Under the pieces are notes generated by a model that saw only the letters and a list, made by a program, of their open reading frames with translations, did not search any database and was not told the origin of the DNA. A DNA stretch of 64,000 nt from Anaerocolumna sp. (GTDB lineage: Bacteria > Bacillota > Clostridia > Lachnospirales > Lachnospiraceae): contig JARBTX010000007.1 of assembly GCA_029239975.1 (NCBI GenBank), positions 1 to 64,000 of the forward strand, in the 5' to 3' direction. The position numbers and the translations under genes are program-made. This document shows, piece by piece, positions 44,234 to 52,228 of the stretch; within the stretch, counting starts at the first letter, position 1; each line of letters starts with the position of its first letter.

Positions 44234-44788
44234 TTACTTTATCAACCACTTTTCTATTTCAAATTTTTTATCTTTTCTTTTAACTACAGCTGTACGAGTT
44301 TTGACTAAACATTTTAAAGCTTTATTGTCCTTAAAACAATACTGGTCATTTCTAATATCATTGAACTTTGCAACTTCTAACAGTTTTTCAATTGTTATTA
44401 TACCATTATAATATTCATCTAATGCTTTTATTAAATCCGTATATTTACTATCTGCCATTCTATCATAAACTAGTTGGTGTTTTATTTTTCCTTGACTATC
44501 ATAATTTTCAAATCTACACTTACATACATAATCCGCCCAACTTTTATCATATACCAGTAATTGTAGGCATTTTAACTTACTTATGTCTAATTCTTTTACT
44601 ATATATTCATGAACATAACCAATATCTTTGCTTGACGCTCTTTTCACTGCCCATTTTGCTGCTTGATCAAACCACTTGGTAGCGTAAAAACCAAACCCAA
44701 AGTCCTTATCGGGTTTACAAAATTTCAAATCTATTTTATCAAAATCAACACTAGTACCATGATAAAGTACATCCCCGTTCTCAATCAT
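44234..44788 (-). CDS. DUF3990-like protein, putative ADP-ribosyltransferase fold
   Basis: A 184-aa protein whose N-terminus reads DVLYHGTSVDFDKIDL, then KDFGFGFYATKWFDQAAKWA, the pattern of DUF3990. The H in YHGT and the Y in FGFGFYAT fit the first two positions of the H-Y-E triad of ADP-ribosyltransferases; a Glu lies in YVHEYIV and further on. The family link is from memory. Start ATG 44788 is taken rather than GTG 44797, because GGTGGAG overlaps the latter. Flanked by two DUF3791-like genes in one operon. Could be a toxin, a phage-defence effector or a regulator. Confidence 0.72.
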   Translation of the reverse strand: MIENGDVLYHGTSVDFDKIDLKFCKPDKDFGFGFYATKWFDQAAKWAVKRASSKDIGYVHEYIVKELDISKLKCLQLLVYDKSWADYVCKCRFENYDSQGKIKHQLVYDRMADSKYTDLIKALDEYYNGIITIEKLLEVAKFNDIRNDQYCFKDNKALKCLVKTRTAVVKRKDKKFEIEKWLIK

Positions 44789-44805
44789 CTGCTCCACCCT
44801 ATTGT

Positions 44806-45027
44806 CTATTCGTTTAGTATATTTATTACAATATCATAATACTCTTCTATAATATTTGATTTCGTATTTTGGTAATATGTGTACAATGCTTTCAGTATAT
44901 TATATTTTAAAAACTTATTAGTCATGTTCTGCGGAGAAATATGATGATTGATCTCATATCTCACAAGAACTTCTGTATATATCTCATAGAACTCAATATC
45001 CATTAATTCTATTTTATTCTTTTTCAT
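44806..45027 (-). CDS. Small DUF3791-like protein, first gene of the DUF3990 operon
   Basis: A 73-aa acidic helical protein (EFYEIYTEVLVRYEINHHISPQ ... NKFLKYNILKALYTYYQ ... IIEEYYDIVIN). It resembles small DUF3791 proteins coded beside DUF3990 in gut and soil Firmicutes; the match is by eye. GGGAG precedes the ATG. An immunity or antitoxin role is a guess from size, order and charge. The gap to the next gene is 17 bases. Confidence 0.7.
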   Translation of the reverse strand: MKKNKIELMDIEFYEIYTEVLVRYEINHHISPQNMTNKFLKYNILKALYTYYQNTKSNIIEEYYDIVINILNE

Positions 45028-45065
45028 ATGACTCCCACTTTCAACACATTACTTATCCTATTTTT

Positions 45066-45094
45066 ATTATACTATTATTTAACAATTTATTCCA
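45066..45094 (-). promoter_or_regulatory. Likely promoter of the DUF3990-like operon
   Basis: Minus strand TATAAT (45071-45066) is perfect; a weak -35 TGGAAT (45094-45089) lies 17 bases upstream. Confidence 0.4.
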
Positions 45095-45187
45095 CTGTAA
45101 ATTTATTTATAAATTAGCATTGAAAACTAGTAACGTAGACTATAGTAATTACAGGTAACCTATATACATATTTGTACGCAACAAAAA

Positions 45188-45228
45188 AGCCCCAACCCAA
45201 CAGCTCGTACGTCTGTCAAACTAGGACT
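45188..45228 (-). terminator. Terminator of tRNA-Lys
   Basis: AGTCCTAGTTTGACAG pairs with CTGTTGGGTTGGGGCT over 16 positions, including several G-T wobbles, with a 9-base loop, then TTTTTTG on the minus strand. Confidence 0.8.
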
Positions 45229-45233
45229 TACAA

Positions 45234-45306
45234 TGCGCCTCCAGGGGCTCGAACCCTGGACACCCTGATTAAGAGTCAGGTGCTCTACCAACTGAGCTAG
45301 AAGCGC
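45234..45306 (-). tRNA. tRNA-Lys (anticodon CUU)
   Basis: Minus strand begins GCGCTTCTAGCTCAGTTGG, anticodon loop around GACTCTTAATC (CTT), T-arm GGTTCGAGCC and acceptor GGAGGCGC plus A. It is 73 nt long, with GCGCTTC pairing GAGGCGC (one G-T). CCA is not encoded. It has its own promoter and terminator. Confidence 0.96.
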
Positions 45307-45330
45307 TTACTTTTTTTGAACGCAAGAGTT

Positions 45331-45359
45331 ATTATAAATGATATAATAACAAAATGCAA
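45331..45359 (-). promoter_or_regulatory. Promoter of tRNA-Lys
   Basis: Minus strand TTGCAT (45359-45354), 17-base spacer, TATAAT (45336-45331). Confidence 0.8.
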
Positions 45360-45500
45360 GAGTTTTTTTAAACATTTTTTTAACTTTTTTATTTTATTTT
45401 AATAATAGGTTATATTATTGTAATAAATAGTACAAAATCAGTGATATTCTGATTACAAATCGCAATTTAATTTATAAAAATAAAATATAATTTAATAAAA

Positions 45501-45581
45501 AAGGTGCTGTTGAATTTGAACTTTCCATAAGTTTTACATAATATCCCGCTTATTGAAAATCACAACATTTAACAACACCTT
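45501..45581 (-). terminator. Long imperfect hairpin terminator after trxA
   Basis: AAGGTGTTGTTAA pairs with TTGAACAGCACCTT-like bases with mismatches; an inner stem TTTCAATAAG/CTTATGGAAA adds to it. The minus strand ends CACCTTTTTTATT. Confidence 0.75.
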
Positions 45582-45595
45582 ATTAATATACTGAA

Positions 45596-45913
45596 TTACT
45601 TATGTTGGTCAATTTTTGCTACTACTTGAGCTTTAGATACAGCACCTACAATATTGTCAACTACTTCACCATTTTTTACGAATAATAATGTAGGAATAGA
45701 CATTACTCTGTATTTGCTGCTAGTACTTGGAGATTCATCTACGTTTAACTTACCAATTTTAACGTTTCCTTCATATTCACCTGCAAGTTCATCTATTATT
45801 GGTGCCATCATTTTACATGGTCCACACCAGTCAGCATAAAAATCAACTAAAACTAATTGATCTGAATTAAGTACCTCTGTTTGAAAGTTTTCATCTGTAA
45901 ATTTAAGTGCCAT
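45596..45913 (-). CDS. trxA: Thioredoxin
   Basis: Small cytoplasmic dithiol reductant, 105 aa, with VLVDFYADWCGPCKMMAP as active site, the buried Asp earlier in the strand and the cis-proline in MSIPTLLFVKNG. AGAAGGAGG precedes ATG 45913; the frame opens 12 codons earlier without a ribosome site. It can reduce ribonucleotide-linked and stress enzymes. Monocistronic with its own long terminator. Confidence 0.95.
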   Translation of the reverse strand: MALKFTDENFQTEVLNSDQLVLVDFYADWCGPCKMMAPIIDELAGEYEGNVKIGKLNVDESPSTSSKYRVMSIPTLLFVKNGEVVDNIVGAVSKAQVVAKIDQHK

Positions 45914-46058
45914 TTGTATTTCCTCCTTCTTGTAAAAAACGTATGTCAATTATATAAATATAAAAGTTTAAAACATTTATATTAATTATTCTATTTAGTT
46001 ACTTTGTTACTATATAGGTTGTCTCATATAAATTTAATTATACTTGGTAATTTCAGTA

Positions 46059-46193
46059 CTACTTCGGTGATTTCCCTTTGCCTATAATAGATTGAACTTC
46101 ATCCCATGATTTTTTAAATTGTAAAGCTTTTTTATTTAATTCTACATTTCCACCAAAAGACTTTGATATTTGATATTTAAGAGACTTTTTCAT
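46059..46193 (-). CDS. Small lysine-rich ORF, 44 codons
   Basis: Unrecognised. It reads MKKSLKYQISKSFGGNVE ... and ends SIIGKGKSPK. The peptide is basic (about 12 Lys). The upstream TAGAATGGATGATATTAT matches the AGAATGGAGG initiation block seen before four other genes, although GGAGG is GGATG here. It sits between trxA and trmB on the same strand, in what would otherwise be a 366-base gap. Confidence 0.5.
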   Translation of the reverse strand: MKKSLKYQISKSFGGNVELNKKALQFKKSWDEVQSIIGKGKSPK

Positions 46194-46279
46194 ATAATAT
46201 CATCCATTCTATATTTTTTAAATAAATTTAAATCTACTTTATTAATATGAGTATGGAATTCATTTTGTGAATTATATAA

Positions 46280-46921
46280 TTACTTTTCTCTAAACGCTAC
46301 TAATCGGTGGATTGGATTTCCCATTTTAGAAAACTTTTCTTCATATTCTGTCATTACATTACCTTCATTATATTCACTGTGATGTAAATCAAACGTAGAA
46401 TTTTTAAGTTTCCATCCGGCAATTTCTACTTCTTCTAATGAGAACGCAAATAAGTCTCTGTTATCTGTTTTAAATATTACTTCACCATCTGTTTTTAGTA
46501 TCTGATTATATCTTGCAAAAAATTCTTTTGATGTTAATCTTCTTTTTGCATGACGATCTTTTGGCCAAGGATCTGAAAAATTTAAATAGATTCTTGAAAT
46601 CTCATTTTCAGCAAAAATATCATTGATATATTCTGCATCAAATCGAATAAAAAATAAATTACTTAATTCTATTTCATTTCTTTTTTCGATTGCTCTAATT
46701 AGAACGCTTGAATATTTCTCAATTCCGATATAATTAATATCTGGGTTTAAAGTAGCTAATTGCATTAAGAATTTTCCTTTTCCCATACCAATTTCAATGT
46801 GAATAGGATTAGAATTCTCAAATAAATCATTCCATTTCCCCTTATATAATTCAGGTTCATGTACTACATATTGATTCGTAGCTATTGTATCTCTTGAACC
46901 TTTAACATTTCTAAGCCTCAT
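46280..46921 (-). CDS. trmB: tRNA (guanine-N7)-methyltransferase
   Basis: Methylates G46 in the variable loop of tRNAs. The 213-aa protein has HIEIGMGKGKFLMQLA as SAM motif, GIEKYSSV, LNFSDPWPKDRHAKRRL (the family catalytic stretch) and FKTDN. The frame opens at 46984 without a ribosome site; ATG 46921 follows GGGAG and gives the usual MRLRNVKG start. Monocistronic, divergent from the ATPase operon. Confidence 0.93.
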   Translation of the reverse strand: MRLRNVKGSRDTIATNQYVVHEPELYKGKWNDLFENSNPIHIEIGMGKGKFLMQLATLNPDINYIGIEKYSSVLIRAIEKRNEIELSNLFFIRFDAEYINDIFAENEISRIYLNFSDPWPKDRHAKRRLTSKEFFARYNQILKTDGEVIFKTDNRDLFAFSLEEVEIAGWKLKNSTFDLHHSEYNEGNVMTEYEEKFSKMGNPIHRLVAFREK

Positions 46922-47268
46922 AAAAATGAATCTCCCATGTAATGAAATCTGTGCTTCTTTTTTTGGTAAGTTACGTGTTTTCATTATATCACAGAACTAA
47001 TTTTAGACAAGCAGTTTTTAAATTGCTGGCATCTAACAATACACCCTATTCAGCTTAATTTTAGTGCGAGATCAACAAGAAATATTTGTATATTGTAAAG
47101 TCAACTTTTCTTTATGATACAAAACACATAAATATCCTTTACCAGCATACGATTTTTGTACATTTTCACTATAGAATTTTTAAAATATTGTAGTATTATA
47201 TAGACTAGTGTAACTAGCCTTTTCAAATTTCTTTCGTATTACAAAAAAACTACTAGGAGGTTTTATTT
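46922..47268. other. Divergent region between trmB and the V/A-ATPase operon
   Basis: About 350 bases of A+T-rich DNA. It must hold the ATPase promoter. ACTAGTGTAACTAG near 47204 is a short inverted repeat, and TATTATATAG sits just before it, but no clean -35/-10 pair was chosen. No ORF with a ribosome site was seen. Confidence 0.4.
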
Positions 47269-47580
47269 GTGGAAAATGTGATAAGCATTCTATATGATAT
47301 TGAAGAAAAAGCGAATCAAATTATCAAACGAGCCAACGAAGAAAAAATAAGCTTACAAGATGGTCTAAAAGAAGATATGAAAAAACTTGATCAAGAGATT
47401 GAATCATGTAATAAAGTACAATTAGATGCCTTAAAAGCTCAAATTGATAATGAACTTGATTGTGAAAGAAAAACCTTAATTGAAGAATGCAATAAGCAGT
47501 TATCTGATATAGAAACTAATTTTATGCAAAACTATGATTCTCTTGTAACCAAAATACTAGAGGGGATAATTAATGCATAG
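47269..47580 (+). CDS. V/A-type ATPase peripheral-stalk subunit (G/H-like)
   Basis: First gene of the ATPase operon. The 103-aa protein is almost wholly a charged coiled coil (EKANQIIKRANEEKISLQDGL onward), as in the G/H stalk subunit that pairs with subunit E. It starts at GTG 47269 after AGGAGG. Sequence conservation in this subunit is low, so the call rests on position and coiled-coil character. Confidence 0.78.
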   Translation: MENVISILYDIEEKANQIIKRANEEKISLQDGLKEDMKKLDQEIESCNKVQLDALKAQIDNELDCERKTLIEECNKQLSDIETNFMQNYDSLVTKILEGIINA

Positions 47581-47602
47581 GCGGCACTGGTAGGAGGCTT
47601 TC

Positions 47603-48625
47603 ATGAATAATTTATTATCCTATAGCGGAATTATCACAAAAGCTAAGGCAATGGAGATTCGGTTTATTACCTATAATGATTACCAAACAATATCAAATCT
47701 TGAATCAACATCCGATTATATAACATTTTTAAAAAATCATCCAGGTTATAGTGAAATCTTTAATGGTATTGATGAGCATATCATACATCGTGGTCAGGCA
47801 GAGGGGATGCTTATCTATAGTTTATACCATGATTTTTCCAAGTTATATCGTTTTTCAAATCTTACTCAGAGAAATGTTCTTGATTTTATTTTCTTTCGAT
47901 ATGAAGTAAATGTCTTAAAAGCATGTATGCATGCAGTCTATAATAAAGATGAAGATTATGATTTAAGCTTGTTTAGTTCTTTTTTTAATAAGCATTCCAA
48001 AATTAATGTAAAAGCACTAGCCTCTTCTCATTCCATGGAAGAATACATTAACCATTTAAAAGGTACAGAATACTATTCTATTCTTACTAATATACAAAAG
48101 TCTGATATCTCATCCTTCGATTATGAAATGAAATTAGATGTACATTATTTTATGAAATCTTGGAAATTAAAAGACAAATTATTAAAAGGTGATGATTTAA
48201 AAGCATTAACACATAGCTTTGGTACAGAAATTGATTTACTTAATATTATGTGGTTATATCGCTCCAAAAAGTTTTACCATTCGAGTGAATCTTATTCCTA
48301 TATCATTCCTGTAACTTACAAATTATCTAAGGAACGATTAATTAAACTAATGGAAGCAATAACGTTTGATGAGTTTGCTGCTGCCCTAAAAGGTTCAACT
48401 TATGAAAAAATAATTCCATCACTTTCAGATGGTACAATAGAATTAACTTATCAAAAAATGATATGGAAAATATACTGGGAAAATAAAAACCTTTACCCTA
48501 CTTCCATGGCACCAATTAGTTATTATCTATTTCATAAACGAGATGAGGTGAGACGTTTAACCACCGCCTTAGAATGCATTAGATATAAATTAGCGCCACA
48601 GGATACTTTAAAATATGTATTATAG
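47603..48625 (+). CDS. ntpC: V/A-type ATPase subunit C
   Basis: The 340-aa socket subunit linking the central shaft to the membrane ring. It is helical, with NLLSYSGIITKAKAMEIRFI at the start, three similar helical repeats and ENKNLYPTSMAPISYYLFHKRDEVRRL, the conserved C-terminal motif of V/A subunit C. AGGAGG precedes the ATG. Position ahead of subunit I differs from the common I-K-E-C-F-A-B-D order. Confidence 0.88.
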   Translation: MNNLLSYSGIITKAKAMEIRFITYNDYQTISNLESTSDYITFLKNHPGYSEIFNGIDEHIIHRGQAEGMLIYSLYHDFSKLYRFSNLTQRNVLDFIFFRYEVNVLKACMHAVYNKDEDYDLSLFSSFFNKHSKINVKALASSHSMEEYINHLKGTEYYSILTNIQKSDISSFDYEMKLDVHYFMKSWKLKDKLLKGDDLKALTHSFGTEIDLLNIMWLYRSKKFYHSSESYSYIIPVTYKLSKERLIKLMEAITFDEFAAALKGSTYEKIIPSLSDGTIELTYQKMIWKIYWENKNLYPTSMAPISYYLFHKRDEVRRLTTALECIRYKLAPQDTLKYVL

Positions 48626-48645
48626 ACTTAACAGGAGGTGCAAAA

Positions 48646-50547
48646 ATGATTGAAAAAATGAAATTTTTAAGCATTACAGGCCCAAAGAGTGAATTCGACC
48701 GTGTAGTTAATGTGTATTTAAATAAATATGAAATACATTTAGAGAATGCATTATCCGAACTTAGTTCTGTTCATGATTTAAAACCTTTTGTTGAAATTAA
48801 TCCTTATAAAGATGTATATAGTAAATCCACTGAACTTATTGAAAGGCTTGATAAAAAAAATATAAATGTTAAAGGGGATATGACTCCTGCTCAAGCTTCC
48901 TTAATAATAAATGCTGCTTCTTATGAATTAGAGGATTTAAATACTCAGATAAAAGAATTAAAGGCAGATCGTGATCATTTAATTGACTTGATGAAAAAGA
49001 TTGAACCGTTTCGTCATCTTGATTACGATATTAATAAGATATTAGAATTTAAATTTATCAAATTTCGCTTCGGTAGAATAAAACATGAATACTATACAAA
49101 GTTTTCTAAATTTGTTTATGATAGTATTACTACTTTATTTTTTGAAAGTGAAAATGATCCAGAATATATTTGGGGTGTATATTTCGTTCCTGCTTCTCAA
49201 TCAGATAAAGTAGATGCAATTTACTCGTCTCTTCATTTTGAACGTATTTTTATACCAGCAGAATATGAAGGAACTCCAGAAGAAGCATATAACACTATCA
49301 ATCAAAAGAAAGAAATTGTACTTAATAAAATTAGGGAACTAAATGAACAAGTAAAGCTAAGATTAACGAATAAAACTGAAGAAATCCTACTTGCTCATGA
49401 AACCATAAGTACTTATACAAGGAATTTTGATGTTCGTAAGTTAGCTGCTTGTACAAAAGCTACTGACAGTGATTCCTTTTACTTTATATTGTGTGGTTGG
49501 ATTGAAGAAAACAATGTGGCATCTTTATTAAAGGACTTAGAAAATGACCCTAATGTTTATTGTTTATCTGATGACAGTCATGAAGGATTAACTGCTAAAC
49601 CACCTACTAAATTAAAAAACTTCAAATTATTCAAACCCTTTGAAATGTTTATAAAAATGTACGGTTTACCCGCTTATAATGAAATTGATCCTACAAGTTT
49701 TGTTGCAATTACTTATTCCTTAATATTTGGTATCATGTTTGGTGATGTTGGTCAAGGTTTATGTTTAGTAATTGGTGGTGCTCTTATCTATAAATTTAAA
49801 AAGATAACAATTGCAGCTATTGTAGCTATTGCTGGTATATTCTCAACCATTATGGGCTTTATGTACGGAAGCGTCTTTGGTTTTGAAGATGTAATTCCGT
49901 ATGCATGGTTAAATCCGATGGATAATGTTATGACTGTACTGCTAACTGCTGTTGGATTTGGTGTATTTTTAATTATTGTTTCCATGTTAATTAATATTAT
50001 CAATGGTATTAAAGCCAAAGACATTGAAAAAATTTTCTTTGATACCAATGGTATTGCCGGTCTTATATTTTACGGTTTAGCTATTACATGTGCAATCCTT
50101 ATTGCTACTGGAAAAGCACTTCCTGCAACCATTATTTTAGTAATATTTTTTGCAATACCACTACTTATCATGTTCTTTAAAGAACCACTTTCACATTATT
50201 TTGAGAAAAAGACAAAAATTTTTCCGGATCACAAAGGAATGTTCTTTTTAGAATCCTTATTTGAACTTTTTGAAGTGTTATTAAGTTATGCTACAAACTC
50301 TATATCCTTTCTACGTGTTGGTGCATTTGCCTTAAGTCACGCAGCAATGATGGGAGTTGTAATGTTAATGGCAAATGTAGAAAGTGGAAATCCCAATATT
50401 TTAATATTAATTGCAGGTAATATAATCGTTGCAGGTATGGAAGGTTTGATTGTTGGTATCCAAGTATTACGTCTAGAGTATTATGAAATGTTTAGCCGTT
50501 TCTATAAAGGAACTGGCAAAGTATTTAAACCATATAAAAGCAAATAA
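48646..50547 (+). CDS. ntpI: V/A-type ATPase subunit I (a-subunit)
   Basis: The 633-aa stator and ion-channel subunit. The first ~325 residues form the soluble arm (MIEKMKFLSITGPKSEFDRV start). The rest has about seven or eight membrane helices, beginning SFVAITYSLIFGIMFGDVGQG. FLRVGAFALSHAAM carries the essential arginine facing the rotor. AGGAGG precedes the ATG. It lies 20 bases after ntpC and 22 before ntpK. Confidence 0.93.
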   Translation: MIEKMKFLSITGPKSEFDRVVNVYLNKYEIHLENALSELSSVHDLKPFVEINPYKDVYSKSTELIERLDKKNINVKGDMTPAQASLIINAASYELEDLNTQIKELKADRDHLIDLMKKIEPFRHLDYDINKILEFKFIKFRFGRIKHEYYTKFSKFVYDSITTLFFESENDPEYIWGVYFVPASQSDKVDAIYSSLHFERIFIPAEYEGTPEEAYNTINQKKEIVLNKIRELNEQVKLRLTNKTEEILLAHETISTYTRNFDVRKLAACTKATDSDSFYFILCGWIEENNVASLLKDLENDPNVYCLSDDSHEGLTAKPPTKLKNFKLFKPFEMFIKMYGLPAYNEIDPTSFVAITYSLIFGIMFGDVGQGLCLVIGGALIYKFKKITIAAIVAIAGIFSTIMGFMYGSVFGFEDVIPYAWLNPMDNVMTVLLTAVGFGVFLIIVSMLINIINGIKAKDIEKIFFDTNGIAGLIFYGLAITCAILIATGKALPATIILVIFFAIPLLIMFFKEPLSHYFEKKTKIFPDHKGMFFLESLFELFEVLLSYATNSISFLRVGAFALSHAAMMGVVMLMANVESGNPNILILIAGNIIVAGMEGLIVGIQVLRLEYYEMFSRFYKGTGKVFKPYKSK

Positions 50548-50569
50548 TTATTTTAAGGAGGAAACACAT

Positions 50570-50989
50570 ATGACAGTTAAATTAATATTAGTAGCAGCAT
50601 TAATTCTAAGTATTATTATTCCTTTTGGAGCATTTCTTTTAGGGGAAAAGAAAAAAGGTAATTTAAAAGCATCCTTACTTAGCAATGCCTTCTTTTTCTT
50701 TGGAACATTAATTATAGCAGATATTTTACTGTTTAGTGGAAAAGTATCTGCAGCTGAAGCAGAAGCTGCAGTAGCAACTGCGACGGATGGATGGAGATAT
50801 ATGGCGGCTGCACTTTCTACAGGATTATCTTGTATCGGTGGTGGTATTGCAGTAGCATCTGCTGCATCTGCTGCATTAGGTGCTATGAGTGAAGATTCTA
50901 GCATTATGGGTAAAGCACTTATATTTGTTGCTCTTGCTGAAGGTATTGCACTTTATGGTTTAATTGTATCCTTTACTATTTTAGGGTAA
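50570..50989 (+). CDS. ntpK: V/A-type ATPase rotor subunit K (proteolipid)
   Basis: Rotor ring subunit of 139 aa with four membrane helices. The ion-carrying Glu is in FVALAEGIALYG in the last helix; GIAVASAASAALGAMSED precedes it. Only one acidic site is seen, in the second hairpin. Polar Gln ligands of the well-studied Na+ form (Enterococcus NtpK) are not apparent. AGGAGG precedes ATG 50570. The first hairpin (about 3-55) is more divergent. Confidence 0.9.
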   Translation: MTVKLILVAALILSIIIPFGAFLLGEKKKGNLKASLLSNAFFFFGTLIIADILLFSGKVSAAEAEAAVATATDGWRYMAAALSTGLSCIGGGIAVASAASAALGAMSEDSSIMGKALIFVALAEGIALYGLIVSFTILG

Positions 50990-51070
50990 TACAATCACTC
51001 ACCATAAATTTTAATAGGTAGTAAAGTGCTAAACTAGTATTCTCAGTGTTTGGCAGAATGGAGGATTATT

Positions 51071-51379
51071 ATGCGTATGTTTCTTATTAGTGATAATGTA
51101 GACACCTATACTGGTATGCGTTTGGCTGGTGTAGATGGTGTAGTTATTCATTCAAAAAAGCACTTAAAAGAACAACTTGATAAAGCAATTGCAGACAAAA
51201 CCATAGGCATATTACTTATTACTGAGAAATTTAGTCGTGAATTTCCTGACTTAATCAATGATGTTAAATTAAATCGTAAACTACCTTTAATTGTAGAAGT
51301 TCCAGACCGTCACGGTACTGGCCGTAAACCAGATTTTATTACTTCCTATGTAAATGAAGCCATCGGAATCAAATTATAA
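51071..51379 (+). CDS. V/A-type ATPase subunit F
   Basis: Central-shaft subunit of 102 aa with the Rossmann-like start MRMFLISDNVDTYTGMRLAGV and IGILLITEKFSREFPDLI. Start ATG 51071 follows GGAGG with a 6-base gap; the in-frame TTG upstream only reads into the shared initiation block TTTGGCAGAATGGAGGAT. It lies 81 bases after ntpK. Confidence 0.9.
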   Translation: MRMFLISDNVDTYTGMRLAGVDGVVIHSKKHLKEQLDKAIADKTIGILLITEKFSREFPDLINDVKLNRKLPLIVEVPDRHGTGRKPDFITSYVNEAIGIKL

Positions 51380-51398
51380 AGGGGATAATGGTGAAATC

Positions 51399-51494
51399 AT
51401 GACTTCCCACTGTGAATCGTTAGAACAATTGTTTACAAAGAATGAGCTCGCACTAATACTCACGGTGTTTTGGCAGAATGGAGGATATTTATGA
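51399..51494 (+). CDS. Possible 31-codon ORF coupled to the subunit E gene
   Basis: ATG 51399 lies after AAGGGG and GGTGA. The peptide starts MTSHCESLEQLF and ends FWQNGGYL. Its TGA overlaps the start of subunit E as ATGA, so translation could be coupled. The same peptide end (VWQNGGLL) can be read in the other copy of the initiation block before subunit F, but there it does not stop. It may simply be chance reading of the repeat. Confidence 0.35.
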   Translation: MTSHCESLEQLFTKNELALILTVFWQNGGYL

Positions 51495-52057
51495 CTTTAG
51501 ATGAAAAATTAGAACTTTTTTATAATGCTGCAATGGAGAATGCTACCAATCAAAACATACAAATAATTGATGACTATAAACTGTCTCTTCAAGTCATCTA
51601 TGATGATTATAAAAAAGAAGCTTTAAGAAAAGCTGAAATTAGTTTAAGAACAGAATCAGAAAATTTGGTAAGAGAAAAAAATAGGACTCTATCCAATGAA
51701 TCTATTAAATTAAAAAGATTGGTTAGTGAAAAGTCTGCTGAATTAACTGAAAAGTTATTCAATGAAGTTAAGGCGAAACTAAATGATTATATGACAACTT
51801 CAAACTATTTTGATTTACTAAGTTCTCAAATAAAACATGCAAAAGAATTTGCCTTAAATGATGATATTACAATCTATATTAATCCAACTGATGCATCTCT
51901 TTTAGCATCTTTAGAATCAAATACAGGTGTTAAGCTTACAATTAGTGTAATTGATTTTTATGGTGGAACAAGAGCTGTTATACATGCAAAGAACATATTA
52001 ATAGACAATTCTTTTTTGACAAAATTAGAAGAATCGAAGAATTCATTTACTCTATAA
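51491..52057 (+). CDS. V/A-type ATPase subunit E
   Basis: Peripheral-stalk subunit of 188 aa. The first half is a coiled coil (KKEALRKAEISLRTESENLV), the C-terminal half is the globular part that binds subunit B, with FYGGTRAVIHAKNILIDNSF, the conserved end of subunit E. Start ATG 51491 follows GGAGG in a copy of the shared initiation block. A 187-base gap containing a long hairpin separates it from subunit A. Confidence 0.9.
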   Translation: MTLDEKLELFYNAAMENATNQNIQIIDDYKLSLQVIYDDYKKEALRKAEISLRTESENLVREKNRTLSNESIKLKRLVSEKSAELTEKLFNEVKAKLNDYMTTSNYFDLLSSQIKHAKEFALNDDITIYINPTDASLLASLESNTGVKLTISVIDFYGGTRAVIHAKNILIDNSFLTKLEESKNSFTL

Positions 52058-52064
52058 TAATAGG

Positions 52065-52204
52065 TAATTGCGAAACGATATAGTTTACCGAATTTATCAT
52101 ACAATTTGAATATTCTGGCTTCAGTTGCCTTAAAAGGCAAGATTCAGCCATAAAACTGTATAAATTGTATAATAAATAAGTACATCTTTGACGTTTCGCA
52201 ATTA
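52065..52204 (+). other. 140-nt long hairpin inside the ATPase operon
   Basis: The outer stem is 13 bp and perfect (TAATTGCGAAACG/CGTTTCGCAATTA). Inside is a 15-bp stem with one mismatch (52093-52107/52162-52176), then TGGCT/AGCCA and TTGCCTT/AAGGCAA. The whole region folds as one nested rod. It lies between subunit E and subunit A and has no U-run, so it is not a terminator. Confidence 0.75.
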
Positions 52205-52228
52205 TCTAATCTATAAATTAATGAAAGG

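Noticed and set aside
45201-45216. Second AraR-like site around CGTACGTC
   Set aside because: It does not keep TTGTA/TACAA and is the loop of the tRNA-Lys terminator.
43400-45306. Integrated element with the tRNA-Lys 3' end as attachment site
   Set aside because: No integrase and no second copy of the tRNA 3' end could be seen; adjacency to the tRNA alone is not enough.
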